Shown one piece after another: positions 49,934 through 59,220 of a stretch of DNA of 64,000 bases. How positions within the stretch are numbered: position 1 is the stretch's first letter; each line of letters opens with the position of its first letter. The stretch lies in NCBI GenBank assembly GCA_041653995.1, contig JBAZEK010000005.1, forward strand, positions 1 through 64,000. The letters run 5' to 3'. Under the pieces are notes generated by a model. It worked only from the letters and a program-made list of their open reading frames with translations. It did not search any database and was not told the DNA's origin. Made by a program: the position numbers and the translations under genes. The stretch comes from Dehalococcoidia bacterium (GTDB taxonomy: Bacteria > Chloroflexota > Dehalococcoidia > GIF9 > UBA5629).

Positions 49934-51448
49934 ATGTTCAACAGTACGCAGCGTATCCCGTCGGCAGCCGTCGCTGTTGTGCTGATAGCATCGGTCGTCT
50001 GCGTCGCCTTATTGCCGTGTTTAACACAGACCGCTCTGGCAGATGGCACGTGCGTTATCTCCCCATCGACATTGCCCGACGGCACAGTCGGCACGGCGTA
50101 CTCTGTCACGCTTGAAGCAAGCGGCGGAACGGAACCCTACACCTGGACCGTGATCGGCGGAGCCCTTCCCGACGGGCTGATGCTCAACAGCGCCACCGGC
50201 GTTATATCCGGCACCCCCTCCACCCCCCTGACTTACAGCTTTATAGTGCGGGCCGACGACAGCGCCGGACATTACTGCACCATGTCGATTTCGATTACGA
50301 TAAACTCCTCCACGTCGGCTTCGACTGTCGGCACGATATCGACGCTGATGCTCGGCAAAACCGGCAGTTTTGTACTGGCCGCCGGCATCCTGCCTGCAGC
50401 CAGGGAGCTGGCCAGCCCGGATGGACGCGTCAGGCTCAACCTGGCGGCCAATACGACTATCAATATGCAGGGCTCCACTCAGCTGGGAGCGGCCACGGAA
50501 TCCAAACCTCCGGCGGCCAATGACAATTCCACTCTCATTCGCGCCTACAGCTTCATGCCGTCCGGCGCCACTTTCTCGCCGGCGGCGACCATGACGTTCA
50601 AATACGAGCAGTCATCACTGCCTGCCGGCGCCCTGGAATCCAGCCTTTACATCGCCTGCTGGAACGGCGCGTCCTGGCTCAAGCTCAGCTCCACCGTAGA
50701 TACGGCCGCGAAAGAGGTCTCCGCCCCGGTGGCGCATTTCACCATATTCGCCATCAGGTACTTGCCTCCGGCCACGACGACCACCACCACGACTACGACT
50801 ACGACAACTGCCTCTTCCACTACGATTTCGACCAACCTGCTGGGCACGAACTCCGCGTTTACAACCGGCGAGGGGGTAACGGCCTCAGCCGTCAGCCTCA
50901 GCGGCTCCAACGGCAAAATAGTGTTCACCCTTGCGGAAAATACCACCGTATCCCTTCCCGGCGGCAGCAGGCAGATCACGCTTGCTCAGATCGACGACCC
51001 GCCTGACCCGCCGGCAGACGGCGTAGTTATCGAAGCCTATTTATTCGAACCCGCCGGCGCCACCTTCAGCCCGGCAGCCACGGTCACCTTAAAGTATGAC
51101 CCCTCCACCCTGCCTGCCGATGTCAGGGAATCCGATCTTTACCTGGCACAGCTCGATGATCTGCAATGGACGGATATCTCCTCCAGTGTAGATACGGAGA
51201 ACGGTGAAGTGACCGGGATGGTCGGTCGCCTCTCCCCGTTTGCCCTGCTGGGCAGGGTAACGGCTTCATCCGACGTCCCTGCAACAACCACCGCACCTCC
51301 ACCTGCGGCATCCCCTGCCCCCACCGTTTCGGACGCATCAGGCAACGATGTGGCTTCCGGCATGGCCGTCCCCGTGCTTGTGATCATCATCGCCGGTGGC
51401 CTGCTGGTCATCGGCCTGGGCATCGCGTTTGTGTTACGGCGCAGATAA
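49934..51448 (+). CDS. Surface protein with Ig-like domain, Thr-rich linker and C-terminal anchor
   Basis: A 504-aa exported protein. Signal peptide: VAVVLIASVVCVALLPCL. A putative-Ig domain follows (YTWTVIGGALPDGLMLNSAT, GTPSTPLTYSFIV). Two copies of a domain with TTINMQGS/TTVSLPGG and SFMPSGATFSPAATMTFKY versus LFEPAGATFSPAATVTLKY come next, separated by a run of threonines (TTTTTTTTTTTT). The C-terminus is a span (VPVLVIIIAGGLLVIGLGIA) with VLRRR. It begins twelve bases after the HEPN gene, but the surface role is unrelated to it. Confidence 0.8.
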   Translation: MFNSTQRIPSAAVAVVLIASVVCVALLPCLTQTALADGTCVISPSTLPDGTVGTAYSVTLEASGGTEPYTWTVIGGALPDGLMLNSATGVISGTPSTPLTYSFIVRADDSAGHYCTMSISITINSSTSASTVGTISTLMLGKTGSFVLAAGILPAARELASPDGRVRLNLAANTTINMQGSTQLGAATESKPPAANDNSTLIRAYSFMPSGATFSPAATMTFKYEQSSLPAGALESSLYIACWNGASWLKLSSTVDTAAKEVSAPVAHFTIFAIRYLPPATTTTTTTTTTTTASSTTISTNLLGTNSAFTTGEGVTASAVSLSGSNGKIVFTLAENTTVSLPGGSRQITLAQIDDPPDPPADGVVIEAYLFEPAGATFSPAATVTLKYDPSTLPADVRESDLYLAQLDDLQWTDISSSVDTENGEVTGMVGRLSPFALLGRVTASSDVPATTTAPPPAASPAPTVSDASGNDVASGMAVPVLVIIIAGGLLVIGLGIAFVLRRR

Positions 51449-51449
51449 A

Positions 51450-51532
51450 CGTAGGGGCGGATTTAAAAATCCGCCCGATGCGGGCGATTCGTTGAAATTT
51501 TATTCGGGCGCAGCTAAAGCTACGCCCCTACA
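51450..51532. repeat. Family A hairpin repeats (two)
   Basis: GTAGGGGCGGATTTAAAAATCC and CGGGCGCAGCTAAAGCTACG, flanking a short AT-rich spacer. Confidence 0.75.
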
Positions 51533-51570
51533 GTAATGCCCCTACAATATGGTATAATTTCCCCTGATTC

Positions 51571-52272
51571 ATGTTATATCTATATATACTTCTCATCATC
51601 GCCTCGTACTTTCTGGGCGCAACACCCTTCATGATCTTGATCGGGCGCATGCGCGGTGTGGACCTCTCGCATGAGCCCGACCTGCATCACGCGCTGTGGT
51701 ACAACGTCGGCCGCCCCTGGGGAATACTCGGCTTTATGCTGGACATACTCAAGGGCATCCTGCCGGTGCTGGCCGGATTCCTGCTGGGGTTCCCGCTGAT
51801 CGTCAACGGGCTGGCGGGCCTGGCGGCCCTGTGCGGGCAGATGTGGCCGGTCTTCCGCCGCTTCGACGGCGAGCGCGGCAACACGGTCAGCGTGGGCATC
51901 AATTTCACGCTCAGCGTTGCCTACGGCGTCCCTCTCATCTTCGTCATCGCGCTGGCCATAGCCATGGCCGGATTCCTGATCCGCACCGCCCTGCGCTGGA
52001 AGAAAAGCGGCAGCAACCTCAACGAGCGCCTTCGCCTGGGCGGGTCGCCCAGCCTGGTCTTTCCCCTGGCCGTCATTATCGGATTCGCCTCCTGCCCGGT
52101 CAGCTCGGCCCTGCTCGACCGGCCGATCGACATGACGCTTGTTTTCACGGGCGTTGTCGCGCTCATACTTATCCGCCGCCTGACGGCAGGCCTGCCGGCC
52201 GACCTGCGCGCAAGCCCGCACCCCTGGACGGTCATCCTCAACAGGTTGCTCTTCGACAGAAGCGAAATGTAA
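51571..52272 (+). CDS. PlsY-like acyltransferase family membrane protein
   Basis: A 233-aa protein with about five membrane spans. It shares the PlsY layout: SYFLGATPFMILIGR at the start, LDILKGILPVLAG in the middle, and GQMWPVFRRFDGERGNTVSVG where PlsY has GHxWPVFxxFxGGKG. The first catalytic-type glycine motif reads YNVGRPWGILG. Motifs are weaker than in true glycerol-3-phosphate acyltransferases, so the substrate may differ. The start is the ATG at 51571 without a strong ribosome binding site. Confidence 0.65.
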   Translation: MLYLYILLIIASYFLGATPFMILIGRMRGVDLSHEPDLHHALWYNVGRPWGILGFMLDILKGILPVLAGFLLGFPLIVNGLAGLAALCGQMWPVFRRFDGERGNTVSVGINFTLSVAYGVPLIFVIALAIAMAGFLIRTALRWKKSGSNLNERLRLGGSPSLVFPLAVIIGFASCPVSSALLDRPIDMTLVFTGVVALILIRRLTAGLPADLRASPHPWTVILNRLLFDRSEM

Positions 52273-52400
52273 AGCAAAAGATTAAGACTCAGATTCAGAC
52301 TTAGGCAAACTTAAGGATTCGCAGCGTCGTCCCAATAATGCACAAAATCTGAGTCTGAATCTTAATCTAAATCTAAGTCTAAATCTAAATCTCAACCTCC
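52262..52400. repeat. AATCT-word repeats
   Basis: Imperfect repeats of CTAAATCTAAATCT and CAGATTCAGACT-type words on both sides of 52340, the right half being the inverse of the left. A similar run of AATCTCAATCTTAATCT follows the gene at 54746. A separate dispersed repeat family. Confidence 0.65.
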
Positions 52401-52456
52401 CCGTATTGCCCGCCGTTATATATATAATGTAATATTGATACTATAAAAGGAGTCTA

Positions 52457-53137
52457 TTGACGGTACAATCAGGGAAAATTAAGGTCATTCTTGCGGACAG
52501 GCAGCCTCTTTTCCGCAAAGGCGTCGAGTTCTTCCTCAAAGAGGCTGACGATATCATTATCTCTGCCGAGGTCAGCAGCGAGAGCGAGCTGCTGGCCAGG
52601 GTTGTCAACGAGATACCCGACGTGGTACTGCTGGATATCAGCCTGAACAGCGAAGGCATGGAGCTGGCGCGCGTGGTCAAGCAGCATGTGCCCAGCGTGG
52701 CCGTGATCGTTATAGCGCCCGCCCCCAACGACGAAGGCCTGTTCATGGCCATCAAGGCGCGCGCCGCCGGTTACGTCAGCCGTGATATCTCCTCCGAGGA
52801 GCTCATCACCATTATCCGCCGGGCCTCGCGCGGCGAATACCCCCTCAATGACAGCTTCCTCTCGCAGCCTAAAGTGGCCGCGCAGGTGCTGGAGCAATTC
52901 CAGGACTTCTCCTGGGGCAAGGGCGTAGAGACCTTTGTCTCGCCGCTCACACCGCGGGAGACACAGATACTCAACTATATGGCCAAGGGCTACCTGAATA
53001 AACAGATCGCCGGCATGCTTGATATCAGCGAGCAGACCATTAAAAACCACGTGACCTCCATACTGCGCAAGCTTGACGCCAACGCCCGCACCCAGGCCGT
53101 CATCACGGCGGTCAGAAGAGGAATCATATCGCTATAG
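52457..53137 (+). CDS. LuxR/NarL-type response regulator
   Basis: A 226-aa response regulator. The receiver has the acidic and phospho-acceptor pattern KVILADRQPLFRKG and VVLLDISLNSEGME; the usual D is D56-like in LLDIS. The C-terminal LuxR domain reads LTPRETQILNYMAKGYLNKQ and DISEQTIKNHVTSILRKLDA. TTG start at 52457 with AAAAGGAG upstream. No sensor kinase adjoins it. It may regulate the surface-protein genes that follow, but no binding site was identified. Confidence 0.9.
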   Translation: MTVQSGKIKVILADRQPLFRKGVEFFLKEADDIIISAEVSSESELLARVVNEIPDVVLLDISLNSEGMELARVVKQHVPSVAVIVIAPAPNDEGLFMAIKARAAGYVSRDISSEELITIIRRASRGEYPLNDSFLSQPKVAAQVLEQFQDFSWGKGVETFVSPLTPRETQILNYMAKGYLNKQIAGMLDISEQTIKNHVTSILRKLDANARTQAVITAVRRGIISL

Positions 53138-53177
53138 GGTAAATCCGAAATCCTGAACACATTCCATGATTGAAAGA

Positions 53178-53263
53178 GTCATTGCGAGGAGCCGAAGGCG
53201 ACGCGGCAATCTTCTGTCACCCTAATTGTATGCACAAGATTGCCACGCTTCGCTCGCAATGAC
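53178..53263. repeat. Family B repeat
   Basis: GTCATTGCGAGGAGCCGAAG at the left and CGCTTCGCTCGCAATGAC at the right. Confidence 0.75.
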
Positions 53264-53274
53264 ATAATGGTGAT

Positions 53275-53301
53275 AGGGCGCAGCTAAAGCAACGCCCCTA
53301 C
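53275..53301. repeat. Family A hairpin repeat
   Basis: GGGCGCAGCTAAAGCAACGC and CCCTAC, directly after the family B copy. Confidence 0.75.
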
Positions 53302-53364
53302 ATATTTTGCGTACATTTGTTCTATTAATATTCTTAGGATTATGTCACTTCCGTATCTGAACGC

Positions 53365-53393
53365 TTGACAAAGGAAATCAAACCGCTTAAATT
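53365..53393 (+). promoter_or_regulatory. Promoter giving a probable leaderless mRNA
   Basis: TTGACA at 53365-53370, 17 bases, TAAATT at 53388-53393. The ATG of the next gene starts seven bases after the -10 box, at the expected first transcribed base, and no ribosome binding site precedes it. Confidence 0.65.
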
Positions 53394-53399
53394 GTCAAT

Positions 53400-54746
53400 A
53401 TGAGGATATACTTATATCTGACAGGTATATTTGCGCTTTTTATTGCCCTCTTGCCGGCGCTGGCGCCTTTGCCCGTTGAGGGGCAGGGCTGCGCCGGCGG
53501 CAAGTGCGGCATTACCACGACTTTGACCCCCAATTCGGGGCCCACCGGCACGCAGGTGACCATATTGATTGAGAGCGGCAGCTATCCGCTGGACGGCAAT
53601 TACGAGATCTGGTTCAGCAAGACGGCCACCATGAGCGGCAGCGCCACCGGTGATGACGACGGATCGGATCCCACGGCGGTCATGCTGGCCGACGGCTGGA
53701 ACGAGCGCCTCAAACAGTCCATGACCGTCAGCCTGAGCGTGCCCCAGGCCGTCAACGGCACCAACTACTTCCACTATATCAAGGCGGGCCGCGCTGCACA
53801 GATGATTAATTTCGCATTCAACGTCACGCCCGGCCTGGTCTGCAAAGACGACAAGCTGCTGCCCCGCTCCACGGCCAATGTGTCCGGCAGCGGTTTCACC
53901 CCCTCCGACAAGATACAGCTTTATATAGACGGCGAGCCGTTGGACCTCGAGCTTGAATCGGATAGCAAGGGATGCTTCACCGCCGGCGTGCCGGTTCCCG
54001 ACCTGATGGCGGGCACGCATGTGATGAAGGCCACGGCCCAGAAGATGTACAACCAGGAGGCCACGCTGCGCTTCAAGATCTCTCCTTATATCGTTATCGA
54101 GCCGGCCGTGCCTCTGGCGGGCAAGTCGGCCACGATCAGCGGCTACGGCTTTGCCCCCGGCAGCGAGGTCTCCATCAAGTACGACGATGCGGTGGTCACC
54201 TCCTCCCCCACATCCGATAAAAACGGCCGCTTCACCTACAATTTCACCGTGCCCGAGACATCGGCCGGCAAGCATACGCTGGTGGCCACCGACCGCGCGG
54301 GCAATATCGCCAACTGGGAATTGCCGGTGGAGAACAACCCGCCCACATCTCCCGCCCCCATCTCCCCCACCACGGATCGTTTCGGCGTGATGGGCGGCCA
54401 GCCGGTTACCTTCACCTGGATGGCCGCCAAGGACGACAGCGGCGCAGTGCTCTACACAATTGAGGTGGCCGACAACCTCAACTTCTTCCCGCTCATGCCC
54501 GGCATGCGCCGCAGCGGTATCACCGAGACCAGCGTGACCATGAATATCGAGCCGGGCACCTACTACTGGCGCGTGCAGGCCCTGGACGTGTCGGGCAACA
54601 AGAGCAAATGGGCGCTCTCTCCCTACGCCTTCCAGGTCGGCCTGGTCAACCTCTGGGTGGTGGCCGGCGTCAGCCTTGTCCTCATAGTCATCTTCATCCT
54701 GCTGTTGAGGGCCTTTATACAGAGGGTGAGGGGATACTACTATTGA
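53400..54746 (+). CDS. Surface protein with Ig-like domains and C-terminal anchor
   Basis: A 448-aa exported protein. Signal peptide: LTGIFALFIALLPALAPLPV. Repeated Ig/IPT-like domains follow (TTTLTPNSGPTGTQVTILIE, GKSATISGYGFAPGSEVSIKYD), then a fibronectin-III-like domain (PVTFTWMAAKDDSGAVLYTI). The C-terminus is a span (LWVVAGVSLVLIVIFILLLR) and basic tail. The ATG lies at the predicted transcription start. The domain plan is like that of the giant protein at 55161. Confidence 0.85.
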   Translation: MRIYLYLTGIFALFIALLPALAPLPVEGQGCAGGKCGITTTLTPNSGPTGTQVTILIESGSYPLDGNYEIWFSKTATMSGSATGDDDGSDPTAVMLADGWNERLKQSMTVSLSVPQAVNGTNYFHYIKAGRAAQMINFAFNVTPGLVCKDDKLLPRSTANVSGSGFTPSDKIQLYIDGEPLDLELESDSKGCFTAGVPVPDLMAGTHVMKATAQKMYNQEATLRFKISPYIVIEPAVPLAGKSATISGYGFAPGSEVSIKYDDAVVTSSPTSDKNGRFTYNFTVPETSAGKHTLVATDRAGNIANWELPVENNPPTSPAPISPTTDRFGVMGGQPVTFTWMAAKDDSGAVLYTIEVADNLNFFPLMPGMRRSGITETSVTMNIEPGTYYWRVQALDVSGNKSKWALSPYAFQVGLVNLWVVAGVSLVLIVIFILLLRAFIQRVRGYYY

Positions 54747-54867
54747 TTTCTCAGACTGAATCTGAATCTCAATCTTAATCTCAATCTTTATCTATTGACA
54801 CGATATGATATACTTGAAATCAAGGCAAGGTATATCCTTGTCTCTTGTGCATTGGGAATTTTATATT

Positions 54868-55160
54868 AAAGGAGGTGATGTGCAACCGAAAAGGCTGCGG
54901 TTTCCTGTACGCGTTGCCGCGGCAATAAGAAAGATCTGCCCTGGTCCCGGGGCGCAGCGTCCGACACGAGGGGGACAGCCGTAGTCAGGCCGGCTTTAAA
55001 TGACCTGCAGGGCCGCCGCCGCCGTAACGGTGGGGGTTGCCTGGAAAAAACCTCCCGCAAGAGGTCGAAAATTTTGCGCGGAGGTTCCCGGAGGGATAAG
55101 TCCGGGGCCGTAAAACAGCCCTGAGTGGGCTTACCGGGTTTAAAAAAATCAGGAGGAATA
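54868..55160 (+). promoter_or_regulatory. Long leader of the giant surface protein, with perfect anti-16S ribosome binding site
   Basis: AAAGGAGGTGAT at 54868-54879 matches the full complement of the 16S rRNA 3' end. A GTG at 54880 opens a 34-codon frame ending at 54984 (product MQPKRLRFPVRVAAAIRK..., basic). The rest, GC-rich and with GCCGCCGCC and CCCGGAGGG-type words, runs to the real start of the large gene at 55161, which has its own AGGAGGAA. It may be a leader peptide or a stabilising 5' structure. Confidence 0.5.
54880..54984 (+). CDS. Possible 34-aa basic leader peptide
   Basis: The strongest ribosome binding site in the window (AAAGGAGGTGAT) lies four bases before this GTG. The product is basic (MQPKRLRFPVRVAAAIRK, ending QRPTRGGQP) with no family. 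Support is the ribosome binding site alone; it could be a leader that controls the downstream gene. Confidence 0.4.
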   Translation: MQPKRLRFPVRVAAAIRKICPGPGAQRPTRGGQP

Positions 55161-58100
55161 ATGAAAACAAGGTTTCCAAGCATTCTTGGAGTTTTCGCAG
55201 CTATATTGATGGTTGCCTCCTTCGTGGTACCGGTCAATATCGCAGCGCCGTCAGCGGTGTCTGCGGACCCGGGCATCATGAAGTGGGACACCGTCTCGAC
55301 CCCGATGTCGGTATCGGGAAAGAACGACATCCTTAATGAAAAGGACGTCACCATCGGTAACTTTAACGGCATGGGCAGCAGCATTAACGGCATGGCCGCC
55401 GGCAACGACGGCATGACCATCGCCTTCATCGACCGCACGTGGTTTGACCGTGTGTCCGCGGGCGTAGTCACGGCCGTAGCCCCGACCAGCACCACGGTCG
55501 GTGTGAATAACAACCCCGCTGCTGAGTGGGCTCTGTATCCCAACGGTGGATATTTCACCGGCCTTTACTACAGCACCAACTCAGGCATCGCTGCCACCAT
55601 CACCCGCGACCTGGCCCTGGTGCGCAGCCCCAACTTCCCCGGCGGCGCCAACCTGTTCCAGGTTGCCATCGCCCCTGACGACCCCAAAGTCATGGCCGTC
55701 ACCTCCGACGTTGGTTCAGTGGGTGCCGTTGCCGCGGGCACCGGCCCCGTCAACATCTGGTACTCCTCCGACGGCGGCAACAACTGGGACCTGGCTTTTG
55801 CGGGTTATGACTTCGCAACCGCGACCTACACACTGGGAGCAGGCACGACCATCCGCTGTCTCGACATCTCTATAGACTACGGCGGAAAGCGTGACATCGG
55901 TTTCGGCACCGTCACCGCTGCCGGCACCGGCGCCTGGTATGTCAGGTCTTCCACCGGTTTCACCACCTGGAACCAGCAGCTCAGCCCGTGGAGCGGCGCT
56001 GCTGCTATTGACACCGGTATCTATGCCCTCAAATTCTCGCCGACCTACAGCGGCGACTCCGCGGTAGCGCTGGTCTACTCCGTCCCCGCAGCCACCTACT
56101 TCAACGTAGCCATGCGCGACCTCAACATGAACACTACTACAGCCTACGGCTACACATTCCCGGGCGTCGTAGTAGCCAACCCGACGGGACCGGCTCCCGC
56201 CGGCAATGCCGTGCTGAGGAACGTATCCCTGCAGCTTCCGTCCGACTTCTCCGGACAGTCGGCCTCGTTGCGCAGGGCATACATCAGCCTTGACGTCAAC
56301 AGCATAGTATTGAACAGTGGTATCTATCGTGTCGACGACACAACCATCTACACCCTGATGGACACCACCACTATCGCTGACAAGCGCATCTACTCCATCG
56401 CATACTTCGGCACCTATGCCAGCGGCAAACTGCTGGCAGGCGAGCGCTTCGGCTTCTCCTGCTCGGCGACCGTGCCCACCTGGTTCACGGACTCGCCGAC
56501 CACCTGTCCCATCCCGTGCTGGTACCCGGCCCTTAAGCCGACCACCGGCGCCGCCAACATAGCCTGCGCAGCAGCCAAGACCGGCGATGGCGCAGCTATC
56601 GTCGCCTGGAACGCCGACGGCTCACTGGGCTACGCAGCCACCGGCTCGCAGCCTGCCGAGGCTTTCGGCACACCCTGGTATCTCCAGCAGTATGCAATCC
56701 CGGTAGTCAACGACGAGTCTGCATTCGCCATCTCCCGCAACAACGGCGAGACCTGGAACCAGCTCGTCCTGATCAACACCACCATCGATTGGTTCAACGA
56801 CGTGGCGGTAGCGCCCGATTGCACCACCATCTACCTGGCCTCGTCCAACACCAATCTTGGCCTCACCACCTGTAACTCGTTTGACAGCGTGTGGCGCGCC
56901 ACCATCAATCCCAACGTGGCTGCCCCGCTGCCCGCGGTTCCCCCGCTGGGCACCTACTGGGAGCGCGTGTACGCACGCCCGACCTCCCTCATGACCTGCC
57001 CTCCGGGACCGCAGAGCGACCTGCCCATACTGAGGGTCGTCCCGTCCTGCACCGACAAGCCTGACGGCGAGATCGTCGGCTGGGCCGCGCAGAATACAAG
57101 GGCAATGGCCTGGTCTCCGGACTACGGCGATTACTGGGCGACAGTCACACCGCGCTTCGCCATCCAGGACTTCGCCTTCGAGACCAGCACCACCATGTAC
57201 ACCGTTAACGGATCAGGCATGGTCCAGAGGCTGCCCTACACCGGCACCGCCTGGTCCACCAACCTGCCCACCTACCAGTCCAACCTCGAGACCACCCACA
57301 CCATCGTGGCTGTTCCCGACGGTAAAGTACTGGTCGGCGCAGGCGCAGTCTCATCCTACCCGGTGGCCTACTCCGCCGATAAGGGCGTGAGCTTCACCTC
57401 CGGCTCCGAGTCCATCTCCGGCCACGGTCAAGAGCATGTCATTTTCGACGTGGACTTCAAGAACAACAGCTTCATCTACGTCGGCGATGACGCCCTGGCC
57501 GCCACCGGCATGGGCACCGTCTATCGCAACACGGCTCCTTCGTTCCAGAGGTGGGTCGACAACGACATGATGGCAGCCGCCAACGGCAACGCCTACATCT
57601 TCGCCGCCGAGCCGCTGCTGGCATGGCCTGCACCCGCCATCAACCCGCCGCACATCGTCGGCCAGTTCGGCCTGGTCCAGGCCTGGACAGGCGATCCCCA
57701 GCCGGCGCTGTACAGCGCGCATGACAACATCACTACCTCGGTCCTGATGGACAACAGCGCCGTCTGCCGCACACTCAAGCCGCGCGACGGCATGCCCAAG
57801 CCGGGCATCGGCTGGGATTGTCTCGACATCTTTGCGCCCATCACCACTGCCGGCGTAAAGTTCACGCTCGAGCCGACCTCGCTCAAATACTGCGGCTGCT
57901 GCACTCTCGACACCAACACCACCCTCTACGCCATCGATGACGAGAGCGGCAACTGGCTCTATGCTGCAGGTCTGAGGGTTAACTACAATGCCGCAAGGCT
58001 CCTCGGCCGCATGTGGAACTTCCCGCAGTACATCGCCGCACTCGATCTCACCGGATTCGGCTATGCGCCGACTATCAGGCGCGGCATGCTCTGGGCTTAC

Positions 58101-58943
58101 ACCGACTGTCTGGCCAAGAAAGGCCCGATCCTGAAGAGCCCGGCTGATCAGTACCTGGTGGGCGCCGACCCGGTAACGGGCCGCAACCAGCAGGTGGACC
58201 TGGCCTGGGAACAGCTCTGTCTGTCAACCTGGTACCAGCTCCAGATCGCCAAGGACGCCGCGTTCACACTGAGGGTCAATCCTGCGGTGAGCAACGCAGG
58301 CGCCATCTCCACCGTGACCGGATCGATCCTGATGCAGATGGACGCCACCAACATGACTTCACCGGCCGCCTGGATAGCTCCGGGTGCGCTGCCTGAAGCC
58401 GGCGCCATCTACTACTGGAGGGTCCGCTCCGCACGTTCAGCCACGCAGCAGTTCGCTGCCAGCCCGTGGTCTGAGGTTCGCAGCTTCACCGTCAAGGCGG
58501 GATTCATCGTCAACACCCCGTACTACGGCGTACAGTTGCTGGCCCCCAACAACGGCTGCCTCGGCTGCAAAGTAAAGCCGGCCTCCTTCTCATGGAGCCC
58601 CTGGAAAGAGGCGACCAAGTATCAGTTCGACCTCGCCAAGGATCCTGAGTTCAAGAGCCTGGTCGTAACCGCCACCACCACCACCACCGGTTACGAATAC
58701 GACGGCACCCTGGACTACAGCACCAATTACTTCTGGCGTGTGAAGGCCCTGGAAGTCAACGGCCAGAACATCCCGAGTGATTGGTCCGCCACCTTCAGCA
58801 TGCAGACAGAAGCAGCTCCGGAACCGCCGGCGCCTGCTCCTTCAGAGCCTGCAACCCCGCTGTGGGTCTGGGTCATCATCGCCATCGGCGCCATCCTCGT
58901 GATCGTCACCCTCATCCTCATCTTCAAAACCCGCAGGGTGTAA
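55161..58943 (+). CDS. Giant beta-propeller surface protein, candidate S-layer or cell-wall protein
   Basis: A 1260-aa exported protein from the ATG at 55161, with AGGAGGAA upstream; an earlier frame start lacks one. Signal peptide: ILGVFAAILMVASFVVPVNI then AVSADPG. Most of the body repeats propeller-like phrases (IWYSSDGGNNWDLAFAG, FAISRNNGETWNQLVLI, VAYSADKGVSFTSG), as in BNR/sortilin-like propellers. Two fibronectin-III-like domains follow near 1000-1220 (YQLQIAKDAAFTLRVN, YQFDLAKDPEFKSLVV). The end is a span (LWVWVIIAIGAILVIVTLIL) and FKTRRV. Strong ribosome binding site, long leader and a strong terminator suggest high expression. S-layer function is inferred. Confidence 0.85.
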   Translation: MKTRFPSILGVFAAILMVASFVVPVNIAAPSAVSADPGIMKWDTVSTPMSVSGKNDILNEKDVTIGNFNGMGSSINGMAAGNDGMTIAFIDRTWFDRVSAGVVTAVAPTSTTVGVNNNPAAEWALYPNGGYFTGLYYSTNSGIAATITRDLALVRSPNFPGGANLFQVAIAPDDPKVMAVTSDVGSVGAVAAGTGPVNIWYSSDGGNNWDLAFAGYDFATATYTLGAGTTIRCLDISIDYGGKRDIGFGTVTAAGTGAWYVRSSTGFTTWNQQLSPWSGAAAIDTGIYALKFSPTYSGDSAVALVYSVPAATYFNVAMRDLNMNTTTAYGYTFPGVVVANPTGPAPAGNAVLRNVSLQLPSDFSGQSASLRRAYISLDVNSIVLNSGIYRVDDTTIYTLMDTTTIADKRIYSIAYFGTYASGKLLAGERFGFSCSATVPTWFTDSPTTCPIPCWYPALKPTTGAANIACAAAKTGDGAAIVAWNADGSLGYAATGSQPAEAFGTPWYLQQYAIPVVNDESAFAISRNNGETWNQLVLINTTIDWFNDVAVAPDCTTIYLASSNTNLGLTTCNSFDSVWRATINPNVAAPLPAVPPLGTYWERVYARPTSLMTCPPGPQSDLPILRVVPSCTDKPDGEIVGWAAQNTRAMAWSPDYGDYWATVTPRFAIQDFAFETSTTMYTVNGSGMVQRLPYTGTAWSTNLPTYQSNLETTHTIVAVPDGKVLVGAGAVSSYPVAYSADKGVSFTSGSESISGHGQEHVIFDVDFKNNSFIYVGDDALAATGMGTVYRNTAPSFQRWVDNDMMAAANGNAYIFAAEPLLAWPAPAINPPHIVGQFGLVQAWTGDPQPALYSAHDNITTSVLMDNSAVCRTLKPRDGMPKPGIGWDCLDIFAPITTAGVKFTLEPTSLKYCGCCTLDTNTTLYAIDDESGNWLYAAGLRVNYNAARLLGRMWNFPQYIAALDLTGFGYAPTIRRGMLWAYTDCLAKKGPILKSPADQYLVGADPVTGRNQQVDLAWEQLCLSTWYQLQIAKDAAFTLRVNPAVSNAGAISTVTGSILMQMDATNMTSPAAWIAPGALPEAGAIYYWRVRSARSATQQFAASPWSEVRSFTVKAGFIVNTPYYGVQLLAPNNGCLGCKVKPASFSWSPWKEATKYQFDLAKDPEFKSLVVTATTTTTGYEYDGTLDYSTNYFWRVKALEVNGQNIPSDWSATFSMQTEAAPEPPAPAPSEPATPLWVWVIIAIGAILVIVTLILIFKTRRV

Positions 58944-58972
58944 TCACCACCACACAGGCACTCGATAGCAAA

Positions 58973-59006
58973 GGAGGGGCGGCGCAAGCCGCCCCTCCTC
59001 CTTTTT
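58973..59006 (+). terminator. Strong rho-independent terminator
   Basis: GGAGGGGCGGC (58973-58983), loop GCAA, GCCGCCCCTCC (58988-58998), then TCCTTTTT. It ends the transcript of the giant surface protein. Confidence 0.9.
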
Positions 59007-59011
59007 CCCCG

Positions 59012-59097
59012 GTCATTGCGAGGCCGAAGGCCGTGGCAATCCTGTATAGCCGCAATCACGCACAAGATTGCTTCGTCACTGCGTTCCTCGCAATGAC
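59012..59097. repeat. Family B repeat
   Basis: GTCATTGCGAGGCCGAAGGC at the left, GCGTTCCTCGCAATGAC at the right. Confidence 0.75.
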
Positions 59098-59167
59098 AAT
59101 GTATAAAAGGGGCTCGCAATGACAACGTAATAAATAGCGCTCTCAATGACCGGAGAATAAAACATCA

Positions 59168-59196
59168 TTGACAATGCCTTGCCCCTGAAATATGAT
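59168..59196 (+). promoter_or_regulatory. Promoter of the first lipoprotein
   Basis: TTGACA at 59168-59173, 17 bases, TATGAT at 59191-59196, 25 bases before the ATG. Confidence 0.7.
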
Positions 59197-59220
59197 GAAT
59201 AAAAAAATGCGGGTGGTTTC

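Noticed and set aside
50770..50815. ACGAC/ACTACG triplet run considered as a functional microsatellite
   Set aside because: It encodes the in-frame threonine linker of the surface protein; slippage is possible but nothing shows phase variation.
54868..54984. Leader considered as antisense to the 16S rRNA 3' end beyond the ribosome binding site
   Set aside because: The match to the rRNA complement stops after the first 12 bases; the following sequence does not align.
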